A DNA stretch of 64,000 nt, taken from contig NZ_LR027382.1 in NCBI RefSeq assembly GCF_900604385.1, positions 1,364,001 to 1,428,000 on the forward strand. Direction: 5' to 3'. The translations under genes were made by a program, and so were the position numbers. Positions 50,723 through 59,722 of the stretch are shown here, one piece after another (within the stretch, counting starts at the first letter, position 1; the number at the start of each line of letters is the position of its first letter). This DNA is from Alistipes megaguti (GTDB lineage Bacteria > Bacteroidota > Bacteroidia > Bacteroidales > Rikenellaceae). Under the pieces are notes generated by a model. The model worked only from the letters and a program-made list of their open reading frames with translations. It was not told where the DNA came from and searched no databases.

Positions 50723-52228
50723 TCAGAATTGGAAGTAGATGAAGGGCTGGATGTCGCTCGACTTGATCTGCATGACACACCAGATCATCGCGGCGGCCAT
50801 CACCACCTGCAGCACCAGCGGGGCGTTGACCACCACCTGCCGGGCCAGGGCATCGACCCGCCCCGGCATCAGGTGCAGGATGTATCCCGCGGCAATCAGG
50901 GCGAAGACCCCGGCATATCCGGCCACCACCTGCGGGATCATCGCCGGGTTGAAGTTCTCGAAGATCTGGTGCAGCATCAGCGAGACGGTCTGCATCGACT
51001 CGGCGCGGAACATCAGCCACCCGAAGCAGACCAGATTGAACGTCATGAAGATACCCGCCGCACGGCTCCACCAGTGCATCTGTGCGCCCGACACCTTGGC
51101 GCCCGGGACGACGCTCAGCCAGAGCTTGTGCAGCGCCAGCGCCACGCCGTGCAGCCCGCCCCAGAGGATGAAGCGCACCGCTGCACCGTGCCACAGTCCG
51201 CCGAGCAGCATCGTCAGGAGCAGATTCCAGTAGGTGCGCAGCCGTCCCTTGCGGTTGCCGCCCAGCGAGATGTAGAGGTAGTCGCGCAGCCACGACGAGA
51301 GCGAGATGTGCCACCGCCGCCAGAATTCGGTGATCGTGGCCGACTTGTAGGGTGCGTCGAAGTTCTTCGGGAAGCGGAAGCCCAGCAGCAGCGCGATGCC
51401 GATGGCCATGTCCGAGTAGCCCGAGAAGTCGCAGTAGATCTGCAGCGCGTAGCCGTAGATGCCCATCAGACACTCGAAGCCCGAGTAGAGCAGCGGTTCG
51501 TCGAAGACCCGGTCGACGAAGTTCAGCGAGATGTAGTCCGAGATGATCGCCTTCTTGAAGAGACCCGTGAGGATCAGGAAGACCCCCGTTCCGAACATTT
51601 CGCGCGTGATGCGGATCGGGTTCTGGCGTATCTGCGGGATGAAGTCCCGGGCCCGCACGATGGGGCCGGCGACCAGCTGCGGGAAGAACGACAGGTAGAA
51701 GAGATAATCGAGCCAGTTGGTCAGCGGGCGCAGCTGTCCGCGGTAGACGTCGATCGTGTAGCTCATCGACTGGAAGACGAAGAACGAGATGCCCACCGGC
51801 AGGAAGATGTTCTGGAACTGGAGAAAACCCTGCCCGAAGAGCTGGTTCGAGATGTCGATCAGGAAGTTCGTGTACTTGAAGTAGCCCAGCATGCCGAGGT
51901 TCACCGCCACGCTCAGCGCCACCAGCCAGCGTTTGGTCTGCCGGCTCTGCGTGTGGAAGATCCCCCGTGCGATCAGGAAGTCGCTCGTCGCCGTGAAGAT
52001 GAGCAACAGGAAGTAGATGCCGCTCGACTTGTAGTAGAAGTAGAGCGAAAAGAGTACCACATAGATGATGCGGGCCATCGGCGCCCGCCGGAAGGCACTG
52101 TAGACGAGCAGGAAGCCCGCAAACAGAAACAGGAAAAGACCGCTGCTGAAGATCAGCGGCGAGGTGGCGTCGTAGGTCAGTAGCGCCGTGAGCCGTTCCC
52201 AGATGCCGTCCGTTGTGGGGAGTGTCAT
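50723..52228 (-). CDS. MBOAT family O-acyltransferase (AlgI/DltB-like)
   Basis: Polytopic membrane protein of 501 residues. Signature regions are PVGISFFVFQSMSYTIDVYRG, WRRWHISLSSWLRDYLYISL and GGLWHGAAVRF, the last holding the catalytic histidine. Such proteins move an acyl group, usually acetyl from acetyl-CoA, across the membrane to a partner that modifies a polysaccharide or teichoic acid. The partner is probably the SGNH protein encoded directly upstream, whose stop overlaps this start by 4 bases. Confidence 0.92.
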   Translation of the reverse strand: MTLPTTDGIWERLTALLTYDATSPLIFSSGLFLFLFAGFLLVYSAFRRAPMARIIYVVLFSLYFYYKSSGIYFLLLIFTATSDFLIARGIFHTQSRQTKRWLVALSVAVNLGMLGYFKYTNFLIDISNQLFGQGFLQFQNIFLPVGISFFVFQSMSYTIDVYRGQLRPLTNWLDYLFYLSFFPQLVAGPIVRARDFIPQIRQNPIRITREMFGTGVFLILTGLFKKAIISDYISLNFVDRVFDEPLLYSGFECLMGIYGYALQIYCDFSGYSDMAIGIALLLGFRFPKNFDAPYKSATITEFWRRWHISLSSWLRDYLYISLGGNRKGRLRTYWNLLLTMLLGGLWHGAAVRFILWGGLHGVALALHKLWLSVVPGAKVSGAQMHWWSRAAGIFMTFNLVCFGWLMFRAESMQTVSLMLHQIFENFNPAMIPQVVAGYAGVFALIAAGYILHLMPGRVDALARQVVVNAPLVLQVVMAAAMIWCVMQIKSSDIQPFIYFQF

Positions 52229-53859
52229 GGTTGCGGCAGGTTAAGGGATTCGGGGACCGGAAGCCCCTGCGGTTCGGGCGTCAGCTCCGGAAGCAGCTCC
52301 CGCTGCAGGCGGATTCGCTGCAGCGAGTCCATCACGGCCGCGGCTTCGGCCTGGCGGCGCTGCGTGAGGAGGATCTCCGTGTAGGCCTTGCGGATCTCCT
52401 CGTTCAGCGCATCGTAGAGTGCCCACGCCACACGCCGTCCGCCGGCGTAGTTGATGTGGGTGAAGTCCTTGCCGGCCCAGCCGTTGCGCACGAACTCCGC
52501 CATGCCGCCCTGGGCGCGCATCGCGTCGCTCGTGGGCCAGAAGGCGGCTCCCGTGTTGCGGGCCGCCGTGCGCTGGCTCTCGGTCATGTAGGGAATGGCG
52601 TCCATCGGTTCGAATCCCGAGTCGGTCTTCACCGAGCGGTCGCTCACGCCCAGGATCAGCACCGCGGCACCCGGGAAGCACTGCCGTACGTAGGCCACCA
52701 TCTTTTCGATCTGCGAGGCGTAGCCGCGATAGTCCGTCACGCCCGCCTGCATGATGTTCAGCCCGTACTGGAGGATCACCAGATCGTATGGTGCAAAGGA
52801 GTGGATGCGGGCGTTGACCGACGGATTGGTCCAGAACATCGCCTGGCCGTTGTTGCTGCGCACCGAGTAGTTGTCGACCACCACGCCGTGCCCCTCGAAG
52901 ATCGCACCGTAGCCGATGAAATCCTTCGTTCCGGCGAGAACGCGGAAGCCCAGCGAGTGGATGTGCGGTGCCGAAACGGCGATCTGGCGCACCGTGGCAT
53001 CGCCCTCGACCGTGAATTCATGCCGCAGCGTGTCGTTCAGCGTCACCTCCACGCGGCTCTCCGCCGGGGAGAGGAAGAGGATCCGGGCGTCGGTCACGGC
53101 ATCGAGCTGCTGCCGGAAGTCGGTGTTCTCCCAGCGGGTCGAGGCGTCGGTCGAGGGCTGGCTCACCCAGCCCGAAATGTAGAAGTGTTCGCGCAGGAAA
53201 TCCGGAGCCGCCTTGCGCTGCATGATGTTGTAGGTGGCCCACCCCTTGGACTGCGTCTTGATGGTGCGGCGGAAGGCCGTCAGCGGCGAGGCCATCGGGG
53301 CAAAACCCGTACCGCCGCCCGGACGTCCTCCGTAGGCGGTCTGGAGGCGTTCGCGCAGATCGGCCGTCAGGATGTCGCCCTCGACGAACGAGTCGCCCAG
53401 AACGGCAATCCGCACCGGACGCCGCGCCAGCAGCAGCGTGTCGCAGAAGACCCGCAGACGGCCGCTGTCGCTGTAATCCTCGATCGGAGTCAGCGTGGCG
53501 ACCCATCGTGTGGTGTCCGCCTTGCGCGGCGCATAGCGGTCGTCGGCCGGCGTGTCGTCCGCAAGCCGCCATTCATAGATGGTCGGGGCCTCCTGGTGCG
53601 CGGTGTCGGCCTCAATGCGCGAGGCCACCTCCGCCAGATCGACGCGGAACTCCTCCTCGTCGTAGAGCCCCGTGGCGGCCTCCTGCTCCGCCGGGGCCGA
53701 ATCGTCGAACGTCATGAGGTCCGAGAGGATGTTTGCGCGCCGCAGGTGGATGCCTCCGATACTCTGCGGAGGTATGAAACTTACGGCCACGAGCACTGCG
53801 ATGAGTGCCGCGGCCGCCAGCCAGGTGCGATGGGTGTAGTCTTTCTCCGGAGTGTTCAT
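52225..53859 (-). CDS. Membrane-anchored SGNH hydrolase, partner of the MBOAT protein
   Basis: Protein of 544 residues with one N-terminal membrane helix (about 12-30), placing the bulk outside the cytoplasm. The SGNH motifs are LGDSFVEGD (Ser157), ILQYGLNIMQAG (Gly/Asn) and DFTHINYAGG (Asp-His). In AlgJ/AlgX, PatB and DltD systems a protein of this type completes acyl transfer from an MBOAT partner; the gene overlap supports the same here. The acceptor glycan is unknown. Its C terminus is a glutamine/glutamate-rich helix and a proline-rich tail. Confidence 0.87.
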   Translation of the reverse strand: MNTPEKDYTHRTWLAAAALIAVLVAVSFIPPQSIGGIHLRRANILSDLMTFDDSAPAEQEAATGLYDEEEFRVDLAEVASRIEADTAHQEAPTIYEWRLADDTPADDRYAPRKADTTRWVATLTPIEDYSDSGRLRVFCDTLLLARRPVRIAVLGDSFVEGDILTADLRERLQTAYGGRPGGGTGFAPMASPLTAFRRTIKTQSKGWATYNIMQRKAAPDFLREHFYISGWVSQPSTDASTRWENTDFRQQLDAVTDARILFLSPAESRVEVTLNDTLRHEFTVEGDATVRQIAVSAPHIHSLGFRVLAGTKDFIGYGAIFEGHGVVVDNYSVRSNNGQAMFWTNPSVNARIHSFAPYDLVILQYGLNIMQAGVTDYRGYASQIEKMVAYVRQCFPGAAVLILGVSDRSVKTDSGFEPMDAIPYMTESQRTAARNTGAAFWPTSDAMRAQGGMAEFVRNGWAGKDFTHINYAGGRRVAWALYDALNEEIRKAYTEILLTQRRQAEAAAVMDSLQRIRLQRELLPELTPEPQGLPVPESLNLPQP

Positions 53860-53868
53860 TCCGCGTTG

Positions 53869-54633
53869 TCAGTCGTTGCGTCGTCCGAGGATCAGGAAGA
53901 CGTAGTAGAGCACCGACGCGATGGCGCTCAGTGCCGCCACCAGGTAGGTGCGGGCTGCCCACGAGAGGGCTTCGCGCGCCTGCGAGAGCTGCACGCCCTG
54001 GATCGTACGGCTGGCCTGCAGCCACTCCAGCGCCCGCGCCGAGGCGTTGTACTCCACGGGCAGCGTCACGATCGAGAAGAGGGCCGACATGGCGATCAGT
54101 CCCACGCCGATCCAGCAGAGCACCTCGTTCTGCGTCGTGGCCAGGATCACCAGACCCAGGATGATGACCCACGTGGCGGCCGACGAGGCGAACTGAACCA
54201 CCGGAACCAGCTGCGAACGCAGCACCAGCGGTGCATAGCCCCGGGCATGCTGCACGGCGTGGCCGCACTCGTGGGCCGCTACGGCGGCTGCCGCCACGCT
54301 CGTCGACGAGTAGACCGCGTCGCTCAGGTTGACGGTCATCGTCTGCGGGTTGAAGTGGTCGGTGAGCTGGCCGCTCACGTGCGTAACCTTCACGTTATGG
54401 ATGTTGTTGTCGCGCAGCATCTTCTCGGCCACCTCGGCGCCCGTCAGGCCGCCCGGGAACTGCACCTTCGAATACTTCTTGAAGACCGACTGCAGGCGCG
54501 CCTGCACCACGAAGCCGATGACGCCGATGATGATGATCAGCACGAACATGCCCATCGTGGCGGCGTCGTAGCGTGCGGCATGCGGCTCTGCGTAGTAACC
54601 TGCCTGAAGCAGGGTGATAAGGGGTTGATACAT
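53869..54633 (-). CDS. Membrane zinc metallopeptidase (YugP-like)
   Basis: Protein of 254 residues with an N-terminal membrane helix, a domain containing the zinc motif AAHECGHAVQHA (HExxH type), and two to three C-terminal helices. This matches the Zn_peptidase_2 (YugP) family, whose substrate is unknown. It lies 9 bases before the SGNH gene and 12 after the SDR gene, so its link to envelope acylation may be only operonic. Confidence 0.9.
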   Translation of the reverse strand: MYQPLITLLQAGYYAEPHAARYDAATMGMFVLIIIIGVIGFVVQARLQSVFKKYSKVQFPGGLTGAEVAEKMLRDNNIHNVKVTHVSGQLTDHFNPQTMTVNLSDAVYSSTSVAAAAVAAHECGHAVQHARGYAPLVLRSQLVPVVQFASSAATWVIILGLVILATTQNEVLCWIGVGLIAMSALFSIVTLPVEYNASARALEWLQASRTIQGVQLSQAREALSWAARTYLVAALSAIASVLYYVFLILGRRND

Positions 54634-54645
54634 AGTCGTAAGTGT

Positions 54646-55395
54646 TTACTGTTTCTTGCGATACGTGTAGTACGAACCGGCTTGCTGGCTCGGCATCAGT
54701 ACCATGTCATTAACGTTCATGTGGGCCGGTAATTGTGCCACCCACGCGATTGCCTCCGCAATATCCGCGCCGGTGAGGGGCTCGACCCCCTCGTAGACGG
54801 CTGCGGCACGTTGCCGGTCGCCGTGGAAACGCACCTCGGAGAACTCCGTTTCGACCATGCCGGGGCGGATCTCCGTCACCTTGATCCCGGCCGGGAGCAG
54901 ATCGGCGCGCATCGACTGCGAGATGGCGTGCACGGCGTGTTTCGTGGCGCAGTAGACCGCGCCGTTTTCGTAGGGCTCCGTGCCGGCGATCGACCCCAGG
55001 TTGATGACGTGTCCGCGGCCTGCGGCCACCATTTTCGGTGTGATGACCCGCGTGACATAGAGCAGCCCCTTGACGTTGGTGTCGATCATGGCGTCCCAGT
55101 CGCGCGTGTCGCCGCGGTCGATGTGTTCGAGTCCGGCGGCCAGTCCGGCGTTGTTGACCAGCAGGTCGATCTGCTCGAGGGGTTCGAGGTTGCGCCGAAC
55201 CTCCTCTTCGGAGCGGACGTCGAAGGTGAGTGTCGTGCAGTTCCCGCCCGCCGCCTCGATCTCGGCCTTGAGTTCGGCGAGCCGTTCGGCACGGCGTCCC
55301 GTGGCGATGATGTCATAGCCTGCGGCGGCGAGTCGCAGGGCCGTTGCGCGGCCGATTCCGGAGGTCGCACCCGTGATGAGAGCCCGTTTTTTCAT
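54646..55395 (-). CDS. Short-chain dehydrogenase/reductase
   Basis: NAD(P)-dependent oxidoreductase of 249 residues. It has ITGATSGIGRATALR (cofactor loop), LVNNAGLAAG, the catalytic serine in LGSIAGTEPY and YCATKHAV (Tyr-x3-Lys). It resembles YdfG-type serine/3-hydroxy acid dehydrogenases; the substrate cannot be fixed. First gene of a five-gene minus-strand operon. Confidence 0.9.
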   Translation of the reverse strand: MKKRALITGATSGIGRATALRLAAAGYDIIATGRRAERLAELKAEIEAAGGNCTTLTFDVRSEEEVRRNLEPLEQIDLLVNNAGLAAGLEHIDRGDTRDWDAMIDTNVKGLLYVTRVITPKMVAAGRGHVINLGSIAGTEPYENGAVYCATKHAVHAISQSMRADLLPAGIKVTEIRPGMVETEFSEVRFHGDRQRAAAVYEGVEPLTGADIAEAIAWVAQLPAHMNVNDMVLMPSQQAGSYYTYRKKQ

Positions 55396-55414
55396 GAAAA
55401 TCCCGTATTTCGGG

Positions 55415-55422
55415 CAAAAATA
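55415..55422 (-). promoter_or_regulatory. -7 element for the SDR-peptidase-SGNH-MBOAT-PAP2 operon
   Basis: The minus strand reads TATTTTTG, 20 bases upstream of the SDR start. Confidence 0.6.
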
Positions 55423-55472
55423 CGAAATTTATATGTTTCTTTGCATAAATTTCAGGACAAAATAGAGCACCC

Positions 55473-56717
55473 GTGAATCTCGCCTTTTTCATCGCCCGCC
55501 GTACGGCCCGTCCGACGCCCGGAAACCGCCCCGGGGTCATGGACCGCATTGCCGTAGGGTCGGTGGCCCTCGGGGTGGCGGTGATGATTCTGACGCTGGC
55601 CGTGGTCATCGGCTTCAAGCGCGAGGTCGCCCGCAAGATGGAGGGGTTTGCCTCGCACGTCACGGTGACCGACATCCGCGGGGTCGATGCGCTCGATTCC
55701 CGGCCCGTGCATCGCAGCGCCCGTCTCGAGGCGTTGATCCGTTCGACCGACGGCTTTGTTGCGATGGCCCCCTATGCGCTCAAGGGCGGGATTGTCCGCA
55801 CGGCGGATGCCGTGGGCGAGGTGGTGCTCAAGGGCATCGGACCGGATTACGACACGTCGCTGCTCGGGGAGTGGCTCGTCCGGGGGCAGATGCCCCGCAT
55901 CGGCGATTCGATCCGCACGAAGGACATTCTCCTCTCGCAGCTGCTGGCCGACCGGCTGGAGGTCGGCGTCGGGGACCGCATCGAGATGCTGTTCGTCGAC
56001 GGCGGCGAACGCCCCCGCCGCGACCGCTTCAAGGTGTCGGGAATCTACGCCTCGGGGTTGGACGAGATGGACCGCTCGATGGTCTTCACCGACATCCGGA
56101 ACGTGCAGCGCCTCTGCGACTGGTGCGCTGACGAGGTCTCGGGCTACGAAATTCGGGTCCGTTCGCTCGACGAGGCTCCGGCCTTTGCCCGGACGCTGGA
56201 CCGCACGCTGCTCTACGACGAGGGTGAGGGCACCGAGAACCTGGCCGTCGAGAGCGTCACCGAGCGTTACGCCAACATCTTCGACTGGCTGAAGGCCCAC
56301 GATGTCAATGCAGCCGTGGTGATCGGCATCATGCTCGTCGTGGCGTTCTTCAACATGACCTCGGCGCTGCTGATCCTCGTCCTGGAGCGCACGCGCATGA
56401 TCGGGTTGCTGAAGGTCCTCGGCATGCGCAGCCGGCAGATCCGCGCCGTCTTCCTCTGGCGGGCCGCCTTCGTGGCGCTGCGCGGTCTGGGGTGGGGCAA
56501 CCTCGTCGGTCTGGGCCTCTGCGTGCTGCAGCACACGACCCATCTCGTCAAACTCAACCCGGAGGGGTATCTCCTCTCCGAAGTCCCCATATCGCTGGGG
56601 TGGGGGTGGTGGCTGGCACTCAATGCCGGCTTCATCGCCGTGATTGTCCTCCTGCTGATGATCCCCGCCTCGATTGTCTCCCGCATCAAACCCGAAGAAA
56701 CGATTCGTTACGAATGA
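55473..56717 (+). CDS. LolC/LolE-type ABC transporter permease (FtsX family)
   Basis: Protein of 414 residues with one N-terminal helix, a periplasmic domain of about 200 residues, and three C-terminal helices, the layout of the lipoprotein-release permeases. FNMTSALLILVLERTRMIGLLKVLGMRSR is split across two recognisable parts: FNMTSALLILVLERTR and IGLLKVLGMR, the coupling helix. It starts with GTG at 55473, and the stop overlaps the menG start. No ATPase is adjacent, so it would have to pair with one encoded elsewhere. Confidence 0.88.
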   Translation: MNLAFFIARRTARPTPGNRPGVMDRIAVGSVALGVAVMILTLAVVIGFKREVARKMEGFASHVTVTDIRGVDALDSRPVHRSARLEALIRSTDGFVAMAPYALKGGIVRTADAVGEVVLKGIGPDYDTSLLGEWLVRGQMPRIGDSIRTKDILLSQLLADRLEVGVGDRIEMLFVDGGERPRRDRFKVSGIYASGLDEMDRSMVFTDIRNVQRLCDWCADEVSGYEIRVRSLDEAPAFARTLDRTLLYDEGEGTENLAVESVTERYANIFDWLKAHDVNAAVVIGIMLVVAFFNMTSALLILVLERTRMIGLLKVLGMRSRQIRAVFLWRAAFVALRGLGWGNLVGLGLCVLQHTTHLVKLNPEGYLLSEVPISLGWGWWLALNAGFIAVIVLLLMIPASIVSRIKPEETIRYE

Positions 56718-57430
56718 AACCCTACAATACCGATCAGTCCAAGAAGGAGGAGGTCCGCGAGATGTTCGACAACATCGCGCCGAAGTACGACCTGCTCAAC
56801 CATACGCTCTCGATGAGCATCGACCGTCTCTGGCGCCGTCATGTCGTGAAGATCGTGTGCCGTGTGAAACCCCGCCGCATCCTCGACGTGGCCACCGGAA
56901 CGGGTGACCTGGCCATCGCCATGGCCCGCCGCATCAGAGAGACTCACGTCCTGGGTGTTGACCTCTCGGAGCGCATGCTCGACGTAGCCCGCCGCAAGGT
57001 CGAGGCCCGCGGTCTGGACGGCCGCATCGTGCTGGATCACGGCGATGCCGAGCACCTTGATGTGGCGACGGCGTCGGTCGACGTGGCCACCGTCGCCTTC
57101 GGCGTGCGCAATTTCGGCGATCTGGATGCCGGGCTGCGCGAACTGGCCCGGGTGCTGCGCCCCGGCGGGCGGGTCGTCATCCTGGAGTTCTCGAGACCCT
57201 CGAACCCACTGTTCCGCACCCTCTACGAATTCTATACCTACCGGATTCTGCCCCGCATCGGCGGCATGGTCTCCCACGATCGCCGTGCCTACGAGTATCT
57301 CCCGGCCTCGGTCGGCGAATTCCCCCGCCCGGCCGAATTTCTGCGGCGGCTCGAGGCGGCTGGATTCCACGACTGCAAGGCCCGCAGCCAGAGTTGCGGC
57401 ATTGCCCAAATATATATTGGCGTACGATGA
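56714..57430 (+). CDS. menG: Demethylmenaquinone methyltransferase
   Basis: Enzyme of 238 residues that C-methylates demethylmenaquinone, the last step of menaquinone synthesis. Features are MFDNIAPKYDLLNHTLS, SAM motif LDVATGTGDLAIAMA, and TVAFGVRNFGDLDAGLRE, typical of UbiE/MenG. It acts after MenA, encoded at 15527-16438. The ATG at 56714 overlaps the permease stop; the longer upstream frame is a shadow. Confidence 0.96.
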   Translation: MKPYNTDQSKKEEVREMFDNIAPKYDLLNHTLSMSIDRLWRRHVVKIVCRVKPRRILDVATGTGDLAIAMARRIRETHVLGVDLSERMLDVARRKVEARGLDGRIVLDHGDAEHLDVATASVDVATVAFGVRNFGDLDAGLRELARVLRPGGRVVILEFSRPSNPLFRTLYEFYTYRILPRIGGMVSHDRRAYEYLPASVGEFPRPAEFLRRLEAAGFHDCKARSQSCGIAQIYIGVR

Positions 57431-57936
57431 AACGATTGTTCTTTTATTCGCTGCTACTCTTCGCCGTCCTGGCGATGGGCTCCTGCCGGCGCTCGATTGA
57501 GAAGACGGCTCAAAAGATTCGTTTCGAGGGAATTGAACGGGTGCAGCTGCAGGGGTTGACCTCCGCCGAGGTGGTCGCCCGGATCGACAACGGCTCGGCC
57601 CATCGGCTCCAGCTCGCCTCGGCCCGGATCGACATCCATTACGCCGATGCGGTCGTGGGACGGCTGATTCTCGAGGAGCCCGTCGAGATCGACCGTCGGA
57701 CGCAGGCCTCGATCCGGACGCTCTGGCGGCTGCAGATCTCCGATCCGCTGACCCTCTTCGTCCTCTACCGCAAGGTGAAGGCCGGTGAGTTGGACCGTAT
57801 CGCCCTCTCCTTCGAGATCGAGGGCCGCGGCGGCCCGGCTCCGCTCCGTTTTTCCCGCGAAAAGATGCCTTTGTCCGAATTTTTGACTACCTTTGGGCTC
57901 TCCGTTCAGGATGTGCAAAATTATCTGAAGTTATGA
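57427..57936 (+). CDS. Lipoprotein with LEA-14-like beta-sandwich fold
   Basis: Protein of 169 residues: signal peptide with lipobox ending MGSC, then a single domain with VQLQGLTSAEVVARIDNGSAHRLQLASARI and later IRTLWRLQISDPLTLFVL in shorter matching blocks, resembling LEA-2-type domains (here cited as blocks of residues 35-65 and 95-115). Function unknown. Both ends overlap neighbours by ATGA, so it is translated with menG and the following gene. Confidence 0.72.
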   Translation: MKRLFFYSLLLFAVLAMGSCRRSIEKTAQKIRFEGIERVQLQGLTSAEVVARIDNGSAHRLQLASARIDIHYADAVVGRLILEEPVEIDRRTQASIRTLWRLQISDPLTLFVLYRKVKAGELDRIALSFEIEGRGGPAPLRFSREKMPLSEFLTTFGLSVQDVQNYLKL

Positions 57937-58400
57937 AATATCGTACGCTGATCCTTACCTGCGCTCTGTTGATGGTCGCTTCGGTTGCCGGAGCCCAGTC
58001 GCTCGAGGCCTTCAAGCAGCGTCTGGCCCAACCGACAGCCGGCTCTGCGCTGTTCGATCCGGCCCGCGTCGTGGTCACCGAACACGGGGATGCCGCCCGC
58101 GCCGTGGCCGATGCCGCCCGCAGTGCCCAGCGCCTCTCCTACAAGGGCCATCGCGTCTGCATCTTCTTCGACAACGGCCCCGATGCCCGCAACGGTGCGC
58201 TGGCAGCCAAACAACTCTTCGAAGAGACTTTTCCCGGTATCCGGGTCTACATGGTTTACGAAAGCCCGTGGTTCTCGGTCTCGGTCGGAAACTGCCTGAC
58301 CTCCGAAGAGGCTATCATCCTGAAAGGCAAGGTCTCGGCCATCTTCCCGAAGGCCTTTCTGAAGAACGAAGTGATCTCCGTGAGCGACCTTTTGGAGTGA
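57933..58400 (+). CDS. Small secreted SPOR-like protein
   Basis: Protein of 155 residues with a signal peptide (cleavage near VAGAQS). The mature part holds RVCIFFDNGPDARNGALAAK, TFPGIRVYMVYESPWFSV and SVGNCLTSEEAIILK, resembling an SPOR-like fold, which in relatives binds denuded peptidoglycan. Sequence match is weak, so this is tentative. It is the last gene of the permease-menG operon. Confidence 0.65.
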   Translation: MKYRTLILTCALLMVASVAGAQSLEAFKQRLAQPTAGSALFDPARVVVTEHGDAARAVADAARSAQRLSYKGHRVCIFFDNGPDARNGALAAKQLFEETFPGIRVYMVYESPWFSVSVGNCLTSEEAIILKGKVSAIFPKAFLKNEVISVSDLLE

Positions 58401-58457
58401 TTTGCGGCTGTTTTTGAAAATTTTTTGATTTTTCTTTGCTTTGTTTCGGCGAATATC

Positions 58458-58465
58458 TATCTTTG
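58458..58465 (+). promoter_or_regulatory. Promoter of the small Ala-rich lipoprotein
   Basis: TATCTTTG with TTTG at 58435-58438, 19 bases upstream: a complete match to the Bacteroidetes promoter layout. Confidence 0.8.
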
Positions 58466-58501
58466 TGGCGTTTAAGAAGTGTTAATTAAACGTTTGACGC
58501 T

Positions 58502-58732
58502 ATGAAAAAGATTTTCTCTTTGGTCATCGTTCTGGCTGCCGTAGCCATGGTTAGCTGTGGTGGAAACGCCAACAAGAAGGCAGCTGCTGATGCCGCTGCT
58601 ACGGAAGCTGCTGCTACCGAGGCTTCGGCTTGCGAGGGTTGCACCGAGAAGTGCGATTCGACGGCTGCTTGCGAGCAGGCTGATTCGACCGCTACCGAGG
58701 CTGCTGCCGAGACGGTTGAGGCTGCAAAATAA
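58502..58732 (+). CDS. Small Ala-rich lipoprotein
   Basis: Protein of 76 residues. The signal peptide ends VAMVSC (lipobox Cys19), and the mature part is almost entirely Ala, Thr and Glu with repeats such as AAATEAAATEA, plus four cysteines in ACEGCTEKC and AACEQ. It is probably an abundant small outer-membrane lipoprotein, as the strong promoter and terminator suggest. Family unrecognised; conservation outside close relatives is unlikely because composition is low complexity. Confidence 0.8.
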   Translation: MKKIFSLVIVLAAVAMVSCGGNANKKAAADAAATEAAATEASACEGCTEKCDSTAACEQADSTATEAAAETVEAAK

Positions 58733-58750
58733 TTTTGCCCTCTGAAGATT

Positions 58751-58786
58751 GGGGAGATTTCTCGAAGGGAATCTCCCCTTTTTTTG
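58751..58786 (+). terminator. Terminator after the Ala-rich lipoprotein
   Basis: GGGGAGATT and AATCTCCCC pair around a short loop, followed by seven T. Confidence 0.93.
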
Positions 58787-58820
58787 TCTTCTCGGGATCG
58801 GAACGTGCGGCTGCAGTCCG

Positions 58821-58829
58821 CCCCCCCCC
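58821..58829. repeat. Nine-base C tract
   Basis: Nine consecutive C on the plus strand, between a terminator and the next promoter. Confidence 0.95.
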
Positions 58830-58918
58830 TCCCCGAGATTAGACGGGCGGAGGCGTCTGCGCAGGCGGCCTTCCGATAAAATCGGGTGATGCGATCTCCT
58901 CCGCATCCCCTTTTTTTG

Positions 58919-58926
58919 TATCTTTG
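58919..58926 (+). promoter_or_regulatory. -7 element for the flavodoxin-like gene
   Basis: TATCTTTG, an exact match, 36 bases upstream of the start at 58963. Confidence 0.65.
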
Positions 58927-58962
58927 GGTGGCGAAAACCAACGACATTAAAAAATATCAGCT

Positions 58963-59577
58963 ATGAAAGTCCTGCTTATCAATGGAAGCCCCCATCGCGA
59001 GGGCAATACCTTCATCGCATTGAACGAAGTTGCCCGCACGCTCGAGGCCGAGGGCGTAGAGGCCGAAATCGTCTCGATCGGTACCAAACCCATTCCGGGC
59101 TGCATCGGCTGCTGGCAGTGTGCCCAGACCGGCAGTTGCGCCTTCAACGACGATCTCTACCTGCTGATCCGTGAAAAACTGGCCACGGCCGACGCCCTGA
59201 TCGTCGGTTCGCCGGTCTACTTCGCCGGCCCGAACGGTTCGCTGTGTGCGCTGCTGGACCGTCTGTTTGTCTCGTGCGTCGACCGCCTGGCCTATAAACC
59301 GGCTGCTGCCGTGGTCGTGTGCCGCCGCGGAGGAGCCAGCGCCGCGTTCGACCGTCTGAACAAGTATTTCATGATAACGAACATGCCGGTCGTCTCGTCG
59401 AAATACTGGAACAGCGTCCATGGACGGACTCCCGGCGAGGCCAGTCAGGACGGTGAAGGTCTGCAGACGATGCGTGTGCTGGGGCGTAACATGGCCCGCG
59501 TGCTCAAGGCCGGATTGCTCGCTACGGAGAACATCCCCGAAGCCGAACCCCGCATCATGACGAGTTTTATACGTTAG
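58963..59577 (+). CDS. Flavodoxin-fold NAD(P)H-dependent FMN reductase
   Basis: Protein of 204 residues. INGSPHREGNTFIALN binds FMN phosphate, and GSPVYFAGPNGSLCALLDR is the second flavin loop, as in iron-sulfur flavoprotein-like reductases. GCIGCWQCAQTGSCAFND contains four cysteines that could hold an iron-sulfur cluster or be redox active. Probable role is reduction of quinones, azo compounds or metals; the natural substrate is unknown. Single-gene unit. Confidence 0.9.
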   Translation: MKVLLINGSPHREGNTFIALNEVARTLEAEGVEAEIVSIGTKPIPGCIGCWQCAQTGSCAFNDDLYLLIREKLATADALIVGSPVYFAGPNGSLCALLDRLFVSCVDRLAYKPAAAVVVCRRGGASAAFDRLNKYFMITNMPVVSSKYWNSVHGRTPGEASQDGEGLQTMRVLGRNMARVLKAGLLATENIPEAEPRIMTSFIR

Positions 59578-59722
59578 TCGGGTCGCGGGGCGCACGAATC
59601 GGACTCGGGACCGGGCCTTTCATGCCGCGGGACTGACTTTTCTTTCGAGCCTGTCCGAATCCGTGTCAGGCGGCGCCGTGCAGAAAAAATCGCCGTCATT
59701 TGCAGAATCGGGAAATATTGCG

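Noticed and set aside
52213..54732. 839-codon plus-strand frame across three minus-strand genes
   Set aside because: It runs across the MBOAT, SGNH and peptidase genes in antisense and has no domain-like content.
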